The translations under genes and the position numbers were made by a program. This document shows, in pieces, positions 16,063 to 23,310 of a stretch of 33,787 nucleotides of DNA (position 1 is its first letter; the number at the start of each line of letters is the position of its first letter). Under the pieces are notes generated by a model. That model worked only from the letters and a program-made list of their open reading frames with translations, was not told where the DNA came from and did no database searches. Origin of the DNA: an uncultured Mycoplasma sp. (GTDB lineage: Bacteria > Bacillota_I > Bacilli_A > RF39 > UBA660); contig CAMMXG010000016.1 of NCBI GenBank assembly GCA_946500895.1, forward strand, positions 1 through 33,787, in the 5' to 3' direction.

Positions 16063-17151
16063 ATGAAAAAATTGGTAGTTCTTTTCTTACTTTTTTTTGT
16101 ATTTCCAGTAAATATTTTTGCTATTAGCGCAGATAAAGCTGTTGTGATGGATTTAAATAGTGGAAGAGTATTATATGATTTAAATAAAGATGAACCACAA
16201 TTAATTGCTAGTATTACCAAAATTATGACTTGTTTAGTGACTATTATGTATAGTGATTTAGATAAAATAGTGGTTGTTGATGAAGATATATTACAAGCTT
16301 ATGGTTCTAGTGTTTACCTAGAAGTTGGCGAAGAAATTAAATTAATTGATTTATTATATGGTTTAATGCTTCGAAGTGGAAATGATGCTGCCATTGCGGT
16401 TGCTAAGACCGTGGCAGGTAGTGAGGAAGCTTTTGTTTATCTTATGAATGAGTATGCTAGTACAATTGGAATGACAAATACTAATTTTGTTAATCCTCAT
16501 GGTTTAGATAGTAATGGTGTTGGAAATACTTCAACTGCTTATGATATGGCACTACTTACTAAAGTAGCTATGCAAAATGAAACGTTTAGGACTATTTTTG
16601 GAACACAGGAATATACTGCAACAAGTAATTTAAAAACTTATCATTGGGAAGGAAAGAATAAATTATTTTCTATGTATGAGTATACTACTGGTGGTAAGAC
16701 CGGTTATACGGATGCAGCAAGAAGAACGCTTGTTACGACTGCTAGTAAAGACAATAAAAACTTAGTTGTTGTCACTTTAAATGATGGAAATGATTTTAAT
16801 GATCATAAAAGTTTATATGAAACTTATTTTAATCAGTATGATAGTGTACTGGCAATAGATAAAGAAAACTTTCAGGTTGATGATAGCTATTATCAAGATG
16901 TAGAGTTTTATGTTAAGAATGATTATTATGCTTTAGTTACTGATGAAGAGAAGAAAGATTTAAAGTTAAATATTACTTTATATCAATATGATGATATCTA
17001 TGATGGTATAAAGATAGGTGAAGCGAAAGTGATGCTTGGGGATACATTACTTCATACTGAAAGCATTTATGCTAAAAAAATAGAAGTTAAAAAAGAAGAA
17101 AAGAAAGAAGGATTTTTTGCTAAGATAATAAGGTGGTTTTCTTCATGGTAA
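16063..17151 (+). CDS. dacF: D-alanyl-D-alanine carboxypeptidase, S11 family
   Basis: This is a penicillin-binding protein that trims the terminal D-Ala of peptidoglycan stem peptides. It has a signal peptide (about 1-22), the active-site SITK (Ser50 and Lys53), the SGN motif in LRSGNDAAIAVAK, and KTG in TGGKTGYTDAA. A C-terminal beta domain leads to a lysine-rich stretch and amphipathic end GFFAKIIRWFSSW, the membrane-binding tail of PBP5-like enzymes. The ATG at 16063 follows TAGGTG. The gene overlaps spmA by 7 nt, an order shared with dacB/dacF-spm clusters of spore formers; dacF versus dacB is not decided by sequence alone. Confidence 0.93.
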   Translation: MKKLVVLFLLFFVFPVNIFAISADKAVVMDLNSGRVLYDLNKDEPQLIASITKIMTCLVTIMYSDLDKIVVVDEDILQAYGSSVYLEVGEEIKLIDLLYGLMLRSGNDAAIAVAKTVAGSEEAFVYLMNEYASTIGMTNTNFVNPHGLDSNGVGNTSTAYDMALLTKVAMQNETFRTIFGTQEYTATSNLKTYHWEGKNKLFSMYEYTTGGKTGYTDAARRTLVTTASKDNKNLVVVTLNDGNDFNDHKSLYETYFNQYDSVLAIDKENFQVDDSYYQDVEFYVKNDYYALVTDEEKKDLKLNITLYQYDDIYDGIKIGEAKVMLGDTLLHTESIYAKKIEVKKEEKKEGFFAKIIRWFSSW

Positions 17152-17726
17152 ATGTGATATGGGTTGCTTTAATATTAATTGCTATTATTTATTCGTTATT
17201 AACTGGGCAAGTTGAAACAATTAATAATGGGATTTTAACACATGCAACCAGTGGAGTTAATTTAATTTTAGAAATGATGCCTTTGATCGTACTTTGGACA
17301 GGTATTATGAAAATAGCTGAAAAATCAGGGCTTTTACATGTGTTTGCAAGAGCACTAAATCCACTTCTTAGAAGATTATTTCCTAGTTTACCGAGGGATC
17401 ATAAGGCACTTGGCTATATTGCCTCTAATATTGGGGCTAATATGCTCGGTTTAGGTAGTGCAGCGACACCCTTTGGGTTAAAAGCAATGGATGAATTACA
17501 AAAAGATAATCCTAAAAAGGATACAGCCACAGAAGCAATGATTACGTTCTTAGTGTTAAATACAGGTGGAGTTACACTAATTCCTACAACAGTTATTGCT
17601 CTTCGGATCATGCATGGAAGTGCCAATCCAACAGAAATTATTATTACTAGTATTTTAGCTACAGCAGTATCTAGTATATCAGGATTAGTATTAGATTACT
17701 TTATTAGAAGGAGGAAAAGATTATGA
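17145..17726 (+). CDS. spmA: Spore maturation protein SpmA
   Basis: SpmA and SpmB are membrane proteins with nucleoside-recognition (gate) domains that support spore core dehydration. The 193 residues show the characteristic ILEMMPLIVLWTGIMKIAEKSG, the NPLLRRLFPSLP segment, IGANMLGLGSAATPFGLKAM and NTGGVTLIPTTVIALR. Several transmembrane helices are evident. The ATG at 17145, preceded by AAGGTGG, overlaps the end of the carboxypeptidase gene. The stop overlaps the spmB start as ATGA. Confidence 0.95.
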   Translation: MVNVIWVALILIAIIYSLLTGQVETINNGILTHATSGVNLILEMMPLIVLWTGIMKIAEKSGLLHVFARALNPLLRRLFPSLPRDHKALGYIASNIGANMLGLGSAATPFGLKAMDELQKDNPKKDTATEAMITFLVLNTGGVTLIPTTVIALRIMHGSANPTEIIITSILATAVSSISGLVLDYFIRRRKRL

Positions 17727-18244
17727 ATTTAATTAGTAAAATCGTGATTCCTCTTTTTGTTTTATTTATTATTATTTATGGTGTTAAAAAACGCGTAAAT
17801 GTTTATGATTCTTTTTTAGAAGGAGCTAAAGAAGGGCTTATATTGGTGTTTCATATTACACCTACAGTAATAGCGATGGTTTTTGCTGTTAATATATTTT
17901 TAGATAGTAATTTTATTGATGGGATGTTAGGTTTTTTGAAACCATTATTTGATTTAGCTAATATTCCGATTGATATTCTTCCTATGGCTCTTTTAAGACC
18001 TATTTCTGGGACTGCATCCCTTGCTATTATGAATGATATTTTTATCCATTTTGGACCAGATAGTTATATTGGAAGGCTAGCTTCTACTTTACAAGGTTGT
18101 ACTGATACAACAATTTATGTTCTAGCTTTATATTTTGGAAGTATTAAAGTTACCAAGACCAAATATGCACTACCTGTTGGTTTATTTGCAGATTTAATGG
18201 GTATTATCGCTGCTTTTGTAATAACTTTTATTTTCTTTGGTTAG
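17723..18244 (+). CDS. spmB: Spore maturation protein SpmB
   Basis: This is the partner of SpmA: 173 residues with at least four hydrophobic segments. Its motifs include VYDSFLEGAKEGL, LPMALLRPISGTASLAIM, and the GRLASTLQGCTDTTIYVLALYFGS stretch that resembles SpmB of Bacillus. GGAGG at 17710 sets the start, overlapping spmA by 4 nt. It is likely co-expressed in the spore-forming compartment, although no sporulation sigma promoter could be assigned. Confidence 0.95.
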   Translation: MNLISKIVIPLFVLFIIIYGVKKRVNVYDSFLEGAKEGLILVFHITPTVIAMVFAVNIFLDSNFIDGMLGFLKPLFDLANIPIDILPMALLRPISGTASLAIMNDIFIHFGPDSYIGRLASTLQGCTDTTIYVLALYFGSIKVTKTKYALPVGLFADLMGIIAAFVITFIFFG

Positions 18245-18287
18245 TTCGACATTCTTTTTGGAGTTTTTGTGTTTTAATATATTTGTG

Positions 18288-18740
18288 ATGAATATGAAAG
18301 AGAATGTGAAAATATTTTTGATTGCTTTAATTATAGGAATGGCTGTAGCTTTTTTTCTTTCCTATAAGTTTCAAGATCAGGCTGTCTTTGCGATTAATCC
18401 CAAAGTTACTTATTTTTACGTGGGTACTTATAATAGTTTGGATGTAGCAAATACGAAAGCTCAGAATTATACTAGTAGTTTTGTATTTGAGAATAATGGA
18501 ATTTATCAAGTTGTGATTGGTGTATACCAAGATAAAAATGTCATCGATTTAATGAGTAGTTATTTTCTTGATAAAGGTATTACATTTTACCAGGAAGAGT
18601 TAAAGGTAGATAATAAGTTTTTGAGTGATATTAGTAATTATGAACTTCTTATTAAATCAAGTGATTCTAGTTATTATGAAAGCATTAATTCGTCACTTCT
18701 GAATTTGTTTCGTGAATATATGACTCAAAATAATGAATAA
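18288..18740 (+). CDS. Single-pass membrane protein with SPOR-like domain
   Basis: A transmembrane helix occupies about residues 8-26 (IFLIALIIGMAVAFFLS). The outer part has the shape of a SPOR peptidoglycan-binding repeat: VTYFYVGTYNSLDVANTKAQ, then YQVVIGVYQDKNVIDLMSSYF and a GITFYQEEL strand. SPOR domains bind denuded glycan strands at division sites or in spore cortex. Starts at 18285 (GTG), 18288 and 18294 are all possible, and no good ribosome-binding site decides between them. The gene lies between spmB and mreC, consistent with an envelope role. Confidence 0.7.
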   Translation: MNMKENVKIFLIALIIGMAVAFFLSYKFQDQAVFAINPKVTYFYVGTYNSLDVANTKAQNYTSSFVFENNGIYQVVIGVYQDKNVIDLMSSYFLDKGITFYQEELKVDNKFLSDISNYELLIKSSDSSYYESINSSLLNLFREYMTQNNE

Positions 18741-18757
18741 TAATAATGGTGGCGCTT

Positions 18758-19411
18758 ATGATAAAGAAAAACGCTTATATTATTATTTTACTCGTAATAT
18801 ATCTTCTCTTTTTATGTAAAGATCATATACTAGGATTTTTAGATAATACAGAGGATCTTACTAGTACTATATATGATGAGAAGTTAGAGTATTACAAACA
18901 AGAATATGAAGATATGCAAAAATTATTAGAACTTGATCATTTAGACTATCAGGCTATTTATAGTAAAGTAATTCTTCGGGATATTTACGCTTTTTATAAT
19001 GAAATTACGATTGGTAAAGGTAGTAGTGATGGAATTCATGATGGAGATTTGGTTATCAATGAAATGGGTGTTGTAGGGATTGTTAAAACCGTTAATGAGC
19101 ATACTAGTGTTGTCGAACTTCTAACTAATTCTCAGATAGAATTATCTGTTAAAATTAATAATTCTTATGGGATACTTACCAGTGTGGATAATGAGATTAT
19201 TGTTAAAAATGTTAAGTTAGATGAAGAAATAAAAGTAGGGGATCTTGTTTATACATCTGGGCTTACTAATGTTCCTGGAAATATTTTAGTTGGAGAAGTG
19301 AGTGAGATTAAAAGTGATACTTTGGGTTTAGAGTATATTCTTGAGGTGGATGCTGTAGCTCACCTGCAAGATATTACTTATGTTGCTGTGTTAGGAGAAG
19401 TATCATCATGA
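18758..19411 (+). CDS. mreC: Rod shape-determining protein MreC
   Basis: MreC organises the elongation machinery outside the membrane. The 217 residues include a transmembrane helix (about 5-23), a short coiled coil (about 40-62, YDEKLEYYKQEYEDMQKLLEL) and the two-beta-domain core with GKGSSDGIHDGDLVINEMGVVGIV and VYTSGLTNVPGNILVGEV. It is somewhat shorter than the Bacillus protein. GGTGG at 18748 favours the ATG at 18758 over that at 18746. The stop overlaps mreD. MreB is not adjacent. Confidence 0.93.
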   Translation: MIKKNAYIIILLVIYLLFLCKDHILGFLDNTEDLTSTIYDEKLEYYKQEYEDMQKLLELDHLDYQAIYSKVILRDIYAFYNEITIGKGSSDGIHDGDLVINEMGVVGIVKTVNEHTSVVELLTNSQIELSVKINNSYGILTSVDNEIIVKNVKLDEEIKVGDLVYTSGLTNVPGNILVGEVSEIKSDTLGLEYILEVDAVAHLQDITYVAVLGEVSS

Positions 19412-19812
19412 TTTTTTTATTACTAGATTTTCTATTATCTTTTTTTAGTAATATTCCAACTTTTTTTGTATTATTAAATTTTACGCTTTTTTCGAAAAAG
19501 CAATTTTTTCCTTTTCTTCTTATTCCTCTTGTTTTAGATCTTTTTGTTGTTAATACATATTTCCTTAATACTATTTTGTTTGCTATTTTATTTTTCATTA
19601 TTAAACACTTAAAAATTACCAAAACTAATTTTCTTCATTTTCTTTTGCTTATTACTTTTGTTTATGTTGTTTATGTTCTTAGTTTGGGTATTATAGAGGG
19701 TTTTAGTGTTTCTTATTTGCTTAAATTTATGTTCAAAAATTATTGGGTTAATTTCGTTTTTTATGTTCTTTGTTATAAAATACTTTTTCCTTACATAAAA
19801 TTATCTAGGTGA
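19408..19812 (+). CDS. mreD: Rod shape-determining protein MreD
   Basis: The 134-residue, strongly hydrophobic protein contains about five transmembrane segments and is unusually rich in Phe and Leu. It lacks sharp motifs, as usual for MreD, so the call leans on its size, hydrophobicity and place directly after mreC, with an ATGA overlap. It would complete the MreC/MreD membrane complex. Confidence 0.8.
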   Translation: MIFLLLDFLLSFFSNIPTFFVLLNFTLFSKKQFFPFLLIPLVLDLFVVNTYFLNTILFAILFFIIKHLKITKTNFLHFLLLITFVYVVYVLSLGIIEGFSVSYLLKFMFKNYWVNFVFYVLCYKILFPYIKLSR

Positions 19813-19816
19813 TAGT

Positions 19817-20455
19817 ATGAGTGAAATTGATCAAATCATTCGTAAAAATAAACTTAAAAGGGAAAGATATGTGGATGGGGAGGCAAGTAGTAAGACAGAG
19901 GAACTTCCTAAAAATATGAAATATATTAAAGGGCTTATTTCAAGGACTTTAATTGCCATTATTTTTGTTTTGGGAAGTATTATCTTTACCAATATTAGTG
20001 ATGAAAATAAAGAATTATATCAAAAGTATGTGTTAAAAGATTCTTTAGAATTTACAAAGATTAATGAATTGTATCAAAGTTTGTTTGGAAGTGTGGATAT
20101 AACGAATAAAGATAATGATGCTGAAGTAGTGTTTGGTAATATTACTTATACGAATATAGAACCATTTAAAAATGGTGCTAAACTAACTGTCGGGATGAAT
20201 GAAGTGGTAAATGTTATTACAAGTGGTATTGTTGTTTTTATTGGGGAAAAAGATGATTTAGGAAATACAATTATTATTCAAGGTAATGATGGGGTAGATA
20301 TATGGTATTCTAATATTACAGATACGGATATTAAAGTATATGACTATCTAGAATCGGGAAATATTCTTGGCACTAGTAATAGTGATGATATTTATATAAC
20401 CATTAGCAAAGATGGCGAATTTATGAGCTATGAAGAATATATGGCATCTGTTTAA
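19817..20455 (+). CDS. spoIVFA: SpoIVFA-like, degenerate LytM/M23-domain membrane protein
   Basis: In Bacillus SpoIVFA anchors and inhibits the SpoIVFB protease at the mother-cell side of the forespore membrane. This 212-residue protein has a basic cytoplasmic part, one transmembrane helix (about 43-60) and a C-terminal M23-type beta domain: SGIVVFIGEKDDLGNTIIIQ followed by DIWYSNI where active enzymes have YGHL. The zinc-binding His residues are missing, so it is non-enzymatic, as in other SpoIVFA proteins. Assignment depends strongly on the overlapping spoIVFB gene. AGGTGAT precedes the ATG. Confidence 0.82.
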   Translation: MSEIDQIIRKNKLKRERYVDGEASSKTEELPKNMKYIKGLISRTLIAIIFVLGSIIFTNISDENKELYQKYVLKDSLEFTKINELYQSLFGSVDITNKDNDAEVVFGNITYTNIEPFKNGAKLTVGMNEVVNVITSGIVVFIGEKDDLGNTIIIQGNDGVDIWYSNITDTDIKVYDYLESGNILGTSNSDDIYITISKDGEFMSYEEYMASV

Positions 20456-21200
20456 TATCCATTTTTCTACTTATATTCTTATTTTATCTTTTTTATTTAC
20501 AGGGCTTATTAAAAATATTATTTTGATTTATTTAATTGTTATATTTCATGAATTAGGCCATATTTTAATTATTAAATTACTTGGATATAAAATTCTTCGA
20601 GTTGATATTTATCCCTCTGGGGGAGTAACTAAAATCGATAAAAAGATTAATACAAAAATCAGTCATGATTTATTAATAGCAAGTTTTGGTGTTTTTTTTC
20701 AAATATTACTTTATCTTATTTTTTATTTTCTTTATTCTTTTTCATTTATTAGAAGTAGTACTTATGAGCTATTTTTAACATATAATACAACTATATTAAT
20801 ATTTAATTTACTTCCAATTATTCCTTTAGATGGTTATCAATTTTTAAGGTGTATTTGGGAAATACTATTTCCTTTTAAAAAGGCATTTAAAATTAGTTTT
20901 GCTATTAGTGTGATATCTATCTTACTTTTTATTACTTATCATCAAATATTTTCTTTAAATAATTATCTCATTATTACTTTTCTTATTTATAAAATAGTTT
21001 GTGAATATAAAAACTTTAAATATCAAAATACGCGTTTTCAGTTAGAACGTTATTTAAATGATTTTCCTTATAGTAAAATTAAAAATGAAAAAAAAGTTGA
21101 TTTAGCATTACTTAAGAAAGATACTTATCATTATTTTAAAAAAGATAATACTTATGTAAGTGAAAAAAAGATTTTGGAAAAGAAATACTCGTTTTACTAA
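20430..21200 (+). CDS. spoIVFB: SpoIVFB-like intramembrane metalloprotease (M50)
   Basis: SpoIVFB is the site-2 protease that activates pro-sigma-K. The 256-residue protein has multiple transmembrane helices, the zinc motif HELGH (about residue 40) and the conserved third-ligand motif LLPIIPLDGYQ (about 130). The final 60 residues are basic and cytoplasmic. The start ATG lies inside spoIVFA (26-nt overlap), out of frame, which makes translation coupled. The protein lacks a CBS domain, as some Clostridia-type versions do. rplU follows, the same order as Bacillus. Confidence 0.92.
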   Translation: MKNIWHLFNIHFSTYILILSFLFTGLIKNIILIYLIVIFHELGHILIIKLLGYKILRVDIYPSGGVTKIDKKINTKISHDLLIASFGVFFQILLYLIFYFLYSFSFIRSSTYELFLTYNTTILIFNLLPIIPLDGYQFLRCIWEILFPFKKAFKISFAISVISILLFITYHQIFSLNNYLIITFLIYKIVCEYKNFKYQNTRFQLERYLNDFPYSKIKNEKKVDLALLKKDTYHYFKKDNTYVSEKKILEKKYSFY

Positions 21201-21208
21201 TAAATGGT

Positions 21209-21237
21209 TTGACAAATGGCTATAATTTTGCTAGAAT
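21209..21237 (+). promoter_or_regulatory. Promoter of the rplU-prp-rpmA operon
   Basis: A perfect TTGACA (21209-21214) is followed after 17 nt by TAGAAT (21232-21237). It begins 8 nt after the spoIVFB stop and leaves a leader of about 100 nt. Confidence 0.8.
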
Positions 21238-21243
21238 TATTCA

Positions 21244-21330
21244 TGCGAGTAGCTTTATATTCGTAAAAAACCACTCTGAAATGGTTCTAAAAGTTTCACT
21301 TACCATAAAGGTGCGTCTTATTTAAGAAAA
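21244..21330 (+). ncRNA. Putative L21 leader (5' UTR regulatory RNA)
   Basis: Between the promoter and the rplU ribosome-binding site are about 90 nt with no ORF. They contain a possible hairpin (AACCACTCTGAAATGGTT, 21270-21287) and the segments TGCGAGTAG and GGTGCGTCTTA. Bacilli carry an L21 leader at this place, thought to mediate autogenous control by L21. I assign it by position and hairpin content; no covariance check was possible. Confidence 0.55.
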
Positions 21331-21342
21331 GGAGGAATGAAT

Positions 21343-21642
21343 ATGAAAGCAGTATTTGAAACTGGTGGAAAACAATACTATGTAGCAGAAAATGATGTGA
21401 TCTACGTTGAAAAGTTACCAAATGAAGCTGGAAGTGAAGTAACATTTACAAATGTTCTAGCTGTTGATGGAAACGTTGGTACACCATATGTTGAAGGTGC
21501 TAGTGTTGTTTGTTTAGTTGAAAAACATGGTAAACAAAAGAAGATTAAAGTCTTCAAATACAGACCTAAGAAGAAATATCGTAAAACTCAAGGTCATAGA
21601 CAACCATACACTAAATTAGTTGTTAAGAAAATTAATAAGTAA
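21343..21642 (+). CDS. rplU: 50S ribosomal protein L21
   Basis: The 99 residues begin [14 protein letters not shown], the highly conserved L21 start, and end with [20 protein letters not shown] and a VVKKI tail, also typical. GGAGG at 21331-21335 is best placed for the ATG at 21343 rather than that at 21337. It is the first gene of a three-gene ribosomal operon. Confidence 0.97.
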   Translation: MKAVFETGGKQYYVAENDVIYVEKLPNEAGSEVTFTNVLAVDGNVGTPYVEGASVVCLVEKHGKQKKIKVFKYRPKKKYRKTQGHRQPYTKLVVKKINK

Positions 21643-21644
21643 AA

Positions 21645-21941
21645 ATGATTAAAGTACATATTAATAAAAACAAGATTGTTATAGCTGGTCATGCGGGATT
21701 TTCTTGTTATGGCAAAGATATTGTCTGTGCATCAGCATCTAGTATCGTTATTACAAGTATTAATGCATGTCTTAGAATTGATAAGGAGTCTTTAACTTAT
21801 AAAGAAGAAAAAGATAAATTTACTATAGAAGTTACTAGTGATAATAAAAATGTTTTATTGATAATTGAAAATATGATTGCAATGCTAAAAGAATTAGCAT
21901 TAACTTATAAAAAATATATTAAAATAATAAAGGAGGATTAG
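21645..21941 (+). CDS. prp: Ribosomal-processing cysteine protease Prp
   Basis: Prp removes the N-terminal extension of L27 in Firmicutes. The 98-residue protein has the family signature GHAGFSCYGKDIVCASAS with His16 and Cys28, whose spacing of 12 matches the catalytic pair of characterised Prp. It starts 2 nt after the L21 stop with no Shine-Dalgarno of its own, so it is coupled to rplU. It sits between rplU and rpmA as in Bacillus (ysxB). Confidence 0.95.
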   Translation: MIKVHINKNKIVIAGHAGFSCYGKDIVCASASSIVITSINACLRIDKESLTYKEEKDKFTIEVTSDNKNVLLIIENMIAMLKELALTYKKYIKIIKED

Positions 21942-21944
21942 ACC

Positions 21945-22229
21945 ATGAATTTTATGAAGTTAAATATCCAATTATTTGCTCACGTTAAAGCTCAAGGTTC
22001 TACACGTAATGGTCGTGACTCAAGAGGTCGTAGATTAGGTGCTAAAGCTGCAGACGGACAAACTGTAACAGCAGGTTCTATTCTATATCGTCAAAGAGGT
22101 ACTAAAATTTATCCAGGAGTAAATGTTGGAATGGGTAAAGATCATACATTATTTGCAAAAGCAAATGGTGTTGTTCGTTTTGAAAGACTTGGTAGAGATA
22201 AAAAGAAAGTAAGCGTTTACGAAGCATAG
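21945..22229 (+). CDS. rpmA: 50S ribosomal protein L27 with Prp-cleaved leader
   Basis: L27 contacts the tRNA ends at the peptidyl-transferase centre. The mature sequence [19 protein letters not shown] and [22 protein letters not shown] is standard. The first 11 residues ([11 protein letters not shown]) form a cleavable extension resembling the Firmicutes LNLQFFA motif, with Leu replacing the first Phe. Cleavage by Prp would expose an Ala aligned with residue 2 of E. coli L27. GGAGG at 21932-21936 sets the ATG at 21945. Confidence 0.97.
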   Translation: MNFMKLNIQLFAHVKAQGSTRNGRDSRGRRLGAKAADGQTVTAGSILYRQRGTKIYPGVNVGMGKDHTLFAKANGVVRFERLGRDKKKVSVYEA

Positions 22230-22243
22230 TAAATGCTTTTTTT
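22212..22243 (+). terminator. Intrinsic terminator of the rplU operon
   Basis: AGCGTTTAC (22212-22220) pairs with GTAAATGCT (22229-22237) over an 8-nt loop, followed by seven T. The 5' arm and the loop lie in the last codons of rpmA. Confidence 0.85.
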
Positions 22244-22258
22244 ATATAAAAAACTAGA

Positions 22259-22900
22259 TTAGTCTTCAAATCTAGCATCTATATAATAAATAGGTCTTTT
22301 TTCAGTTTTATCATAATTTCTTTCAAAGTCAGTCATAATATTTGGTATTTTTCTTTCGTCATGATGTAAATCAAGACTTACTATTTCAAAGGTGTACCAA
22401 TACTTTGATAAACTTTCTAGGGAATATTGGAATAGTACTTTATTATCGGTTTTTAAAATGATATGTTTATGTTTTTTAAATATTTTGTCATAAAGTCTTA
22501 AGTAGGACTCATGCGTAAATCTTTTCTTTTCATCTTGTTTTTTTGGCCATGGTTCGGAAAATGTTAGATAAATGGTATCTATTTCTTTGCCAAAAAATTT
22601 ATCCAGTTCTCTGGCATCAGCATTAATGAGTTTTAAATTAGATAAGTTTTGGCCTCTTAATCTATCTACTGCTTTGACAAGTTGAGAATCATATAATTCT
22701 AAACCAATAAAATTAATGTTAGGATAAGCTTTGGCCATATTAATAATAAATTCACCTCTACCTGTACCTAATTCTAAATGAATTGGTTTGTTGTTTTCAA
22801 ATAAAATATTCCATTTATTTTTGTATTCGGTAGGATTGTTTACTAAATAAGGACTTTTCTTAATAATTGAACTCGCATCTTTAATTACATTATAACGCAT
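22259..22900 (-). CDS. trmB: tRNA (guanine-N7-)-methyltransferase TrmB
   Basis: TrmB methylates G46 of tRNA using SAM. The 213 residues show the SAM-binding motif HLELGTGRGEF (about 40-50), FIGLELYDSQL, and the diagnostic TFSEPWPKKQDEKKRFT stretch, close to the usual FSDPWPK. The ATG on the minus strand at 22900 follows AGGAAGTGA; an upstream GTG lies within that site. It converges on rpmA, with 29 nt between the stops. Confidence 0.95.
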   Translation of the reverse strand: MRYNVIKDASSIIKKSPYLVNNPTEYKNKWNILFENNKPIHLELGTGRGEFIINMAKAYPNINFIGLELYDSQLVKAVDRLRGQNLSNLKLINADARELDKFFGKEIDTIYLTFSEPWPKKQDEKKRFTHESYLRLYDKIFKKHKHIILKTDNKVLFQYSLESLSKYWYTFEIVSLDLHHDERKIPNIMTDFERNYDKTEKRPIYYIDARFED

Positions 22901-22958
22901 AAATATCACTTCCTGTTTATAATTATACCATGTCTTTGGTGTTTTCGTAAATTCTAAC

Positions 22959-22987
22959 TTATCATTTTTAAGGAAGAATGTTATAAT
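22959..22987 (+). promoter_or_regulatory. Putative promoter of the structured RNA
   Basis: TATAAT at 22982-22987 lies 17 nt after TTATCA (22959-22964), a 4/6 match to the -35 consensus. A start 7 nt downstream would fall at 22993-22995, exactly where the 10-bp closing inverted repeat of the RNA begins. Confidence 0.6.
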
Positions 22988-23023
22988 AAAAGTGGCTAAT
23001 CTAAATACTTGGGCATGTGTTAG

Positions 23024-23137
23024 TCTCCGTATTTATATAATACGAATGGTGCTAACGTGTTCTATGTGAATTCGAATGGCCAGCTCAACAACAACTGGGT
23101 GAATAACACGAATGGTGTGCGCCCAATATCCTTTTAA
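23024..23137 (+). repeat. Candidate DGR template repeat (TR)
   Basis: Read from 23024, one frame gives SPYLYNTNG, then ANVFYVNSNGQLNNNW and VNNTNGVRPISF, then TAA. It is preceded immediately by TAG with no start codon, so it is not a gene by itself. The sequence is the Asn-rich variable C-terminus seen in DGR target proteins, in which AAC/AAT codons are diversified by adenine mutagenesis. Eleven of the 29 codons from 23039 to 23125 are Asn, including AACAACAAC. GTG, CTC, CAG, CGC and TCG are used here, unlike the AT-rich neighbours. The 3' end is GC-rich (GGTGTGCGCCC), as at the initiation site of mutagenic homing. A decayed variable-region remnant is the main alternative. Confidence 0.65.
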
Positions 23138-23211
23138 ACTCAATACTTGATTAAGGTTAAGTGAAGAAGCATCAGGATACAAGATTAGCCATAGGGATAA
23201 CCTAAATATAT

Positions 23212-23260
23212 GATGTTGACGTTTTAGGTCTTGTACTTAACACTTATGCAACATCTTTTT
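23212..23260 (+). terminator. Putative terminator of the structured RNA
   Basis: GATGTTG (23212-23218) pairs with CAACATC (23249-23255) and is followed by TTTTT. The loop is large (30 nt), and the 5' arm lies in the loop of another hairpin (23200-23229), so a pseudoknot or alternative pairing is possible. Confidence 0.5.
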
Positions 23261-23310
23261 GTTTGTTATTATGATTATTTATGATATACTTGTTAGAGAG
23301 GTAATTGATT

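Larger units (their letters stand above)
22993..23260 (+). ncRNA. Structured stand-alone RNA containing a DGR-like template repeat
   Basis: This 268-nt stretch has no plausible gene on either strand but strong RNA organisation. TGGCTAATCT (22993-23002) is exactly complementary to AGATTAGCCA (23182-23191), closing a domain of 199 nt. Inside, CGTATT-TATAT-AATACG (23028-23044) forms a perfect hairpin, extended by GTTAG (23019-23023) and CTAAC (23052-23056). Downstream, GTTAAGT (23156-23162) can pair with ACTTAAC (23235-23241), ACCTAAA (23200-23206) with TTTAGGT (23223-23229), and GATGTTG (23212-23218) with CAACATC (23249-23255) before five T. A promoter stands upstream. The embedded protein-like repeat points to a DGR RNA: template plus downstream spacer. 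No known Rfam class was recognised. Confidence 0.65.

Noticed and set aside
19374-19622. Minus-strand basic ORF opposite mreC/mreD.
   Set aside because: It is the complement of the Phe-rich mreD sequence and has no translation signals.
22993-23191. Considered as a MITE with terminal inverted repeats.
   Set aside because: There is no target-site duplication, and the repeat starts exactly at the expected transcription start, which fits an RNA helix better.
22993-23260. Considered as 6S RNA, tmRNA, RNase P RNA or SRP RNA.
   Set aside because: None of the conserved sequence elements of these RNAs is seen, and the protein-like Asn-rich stretch is not explained by any of them.
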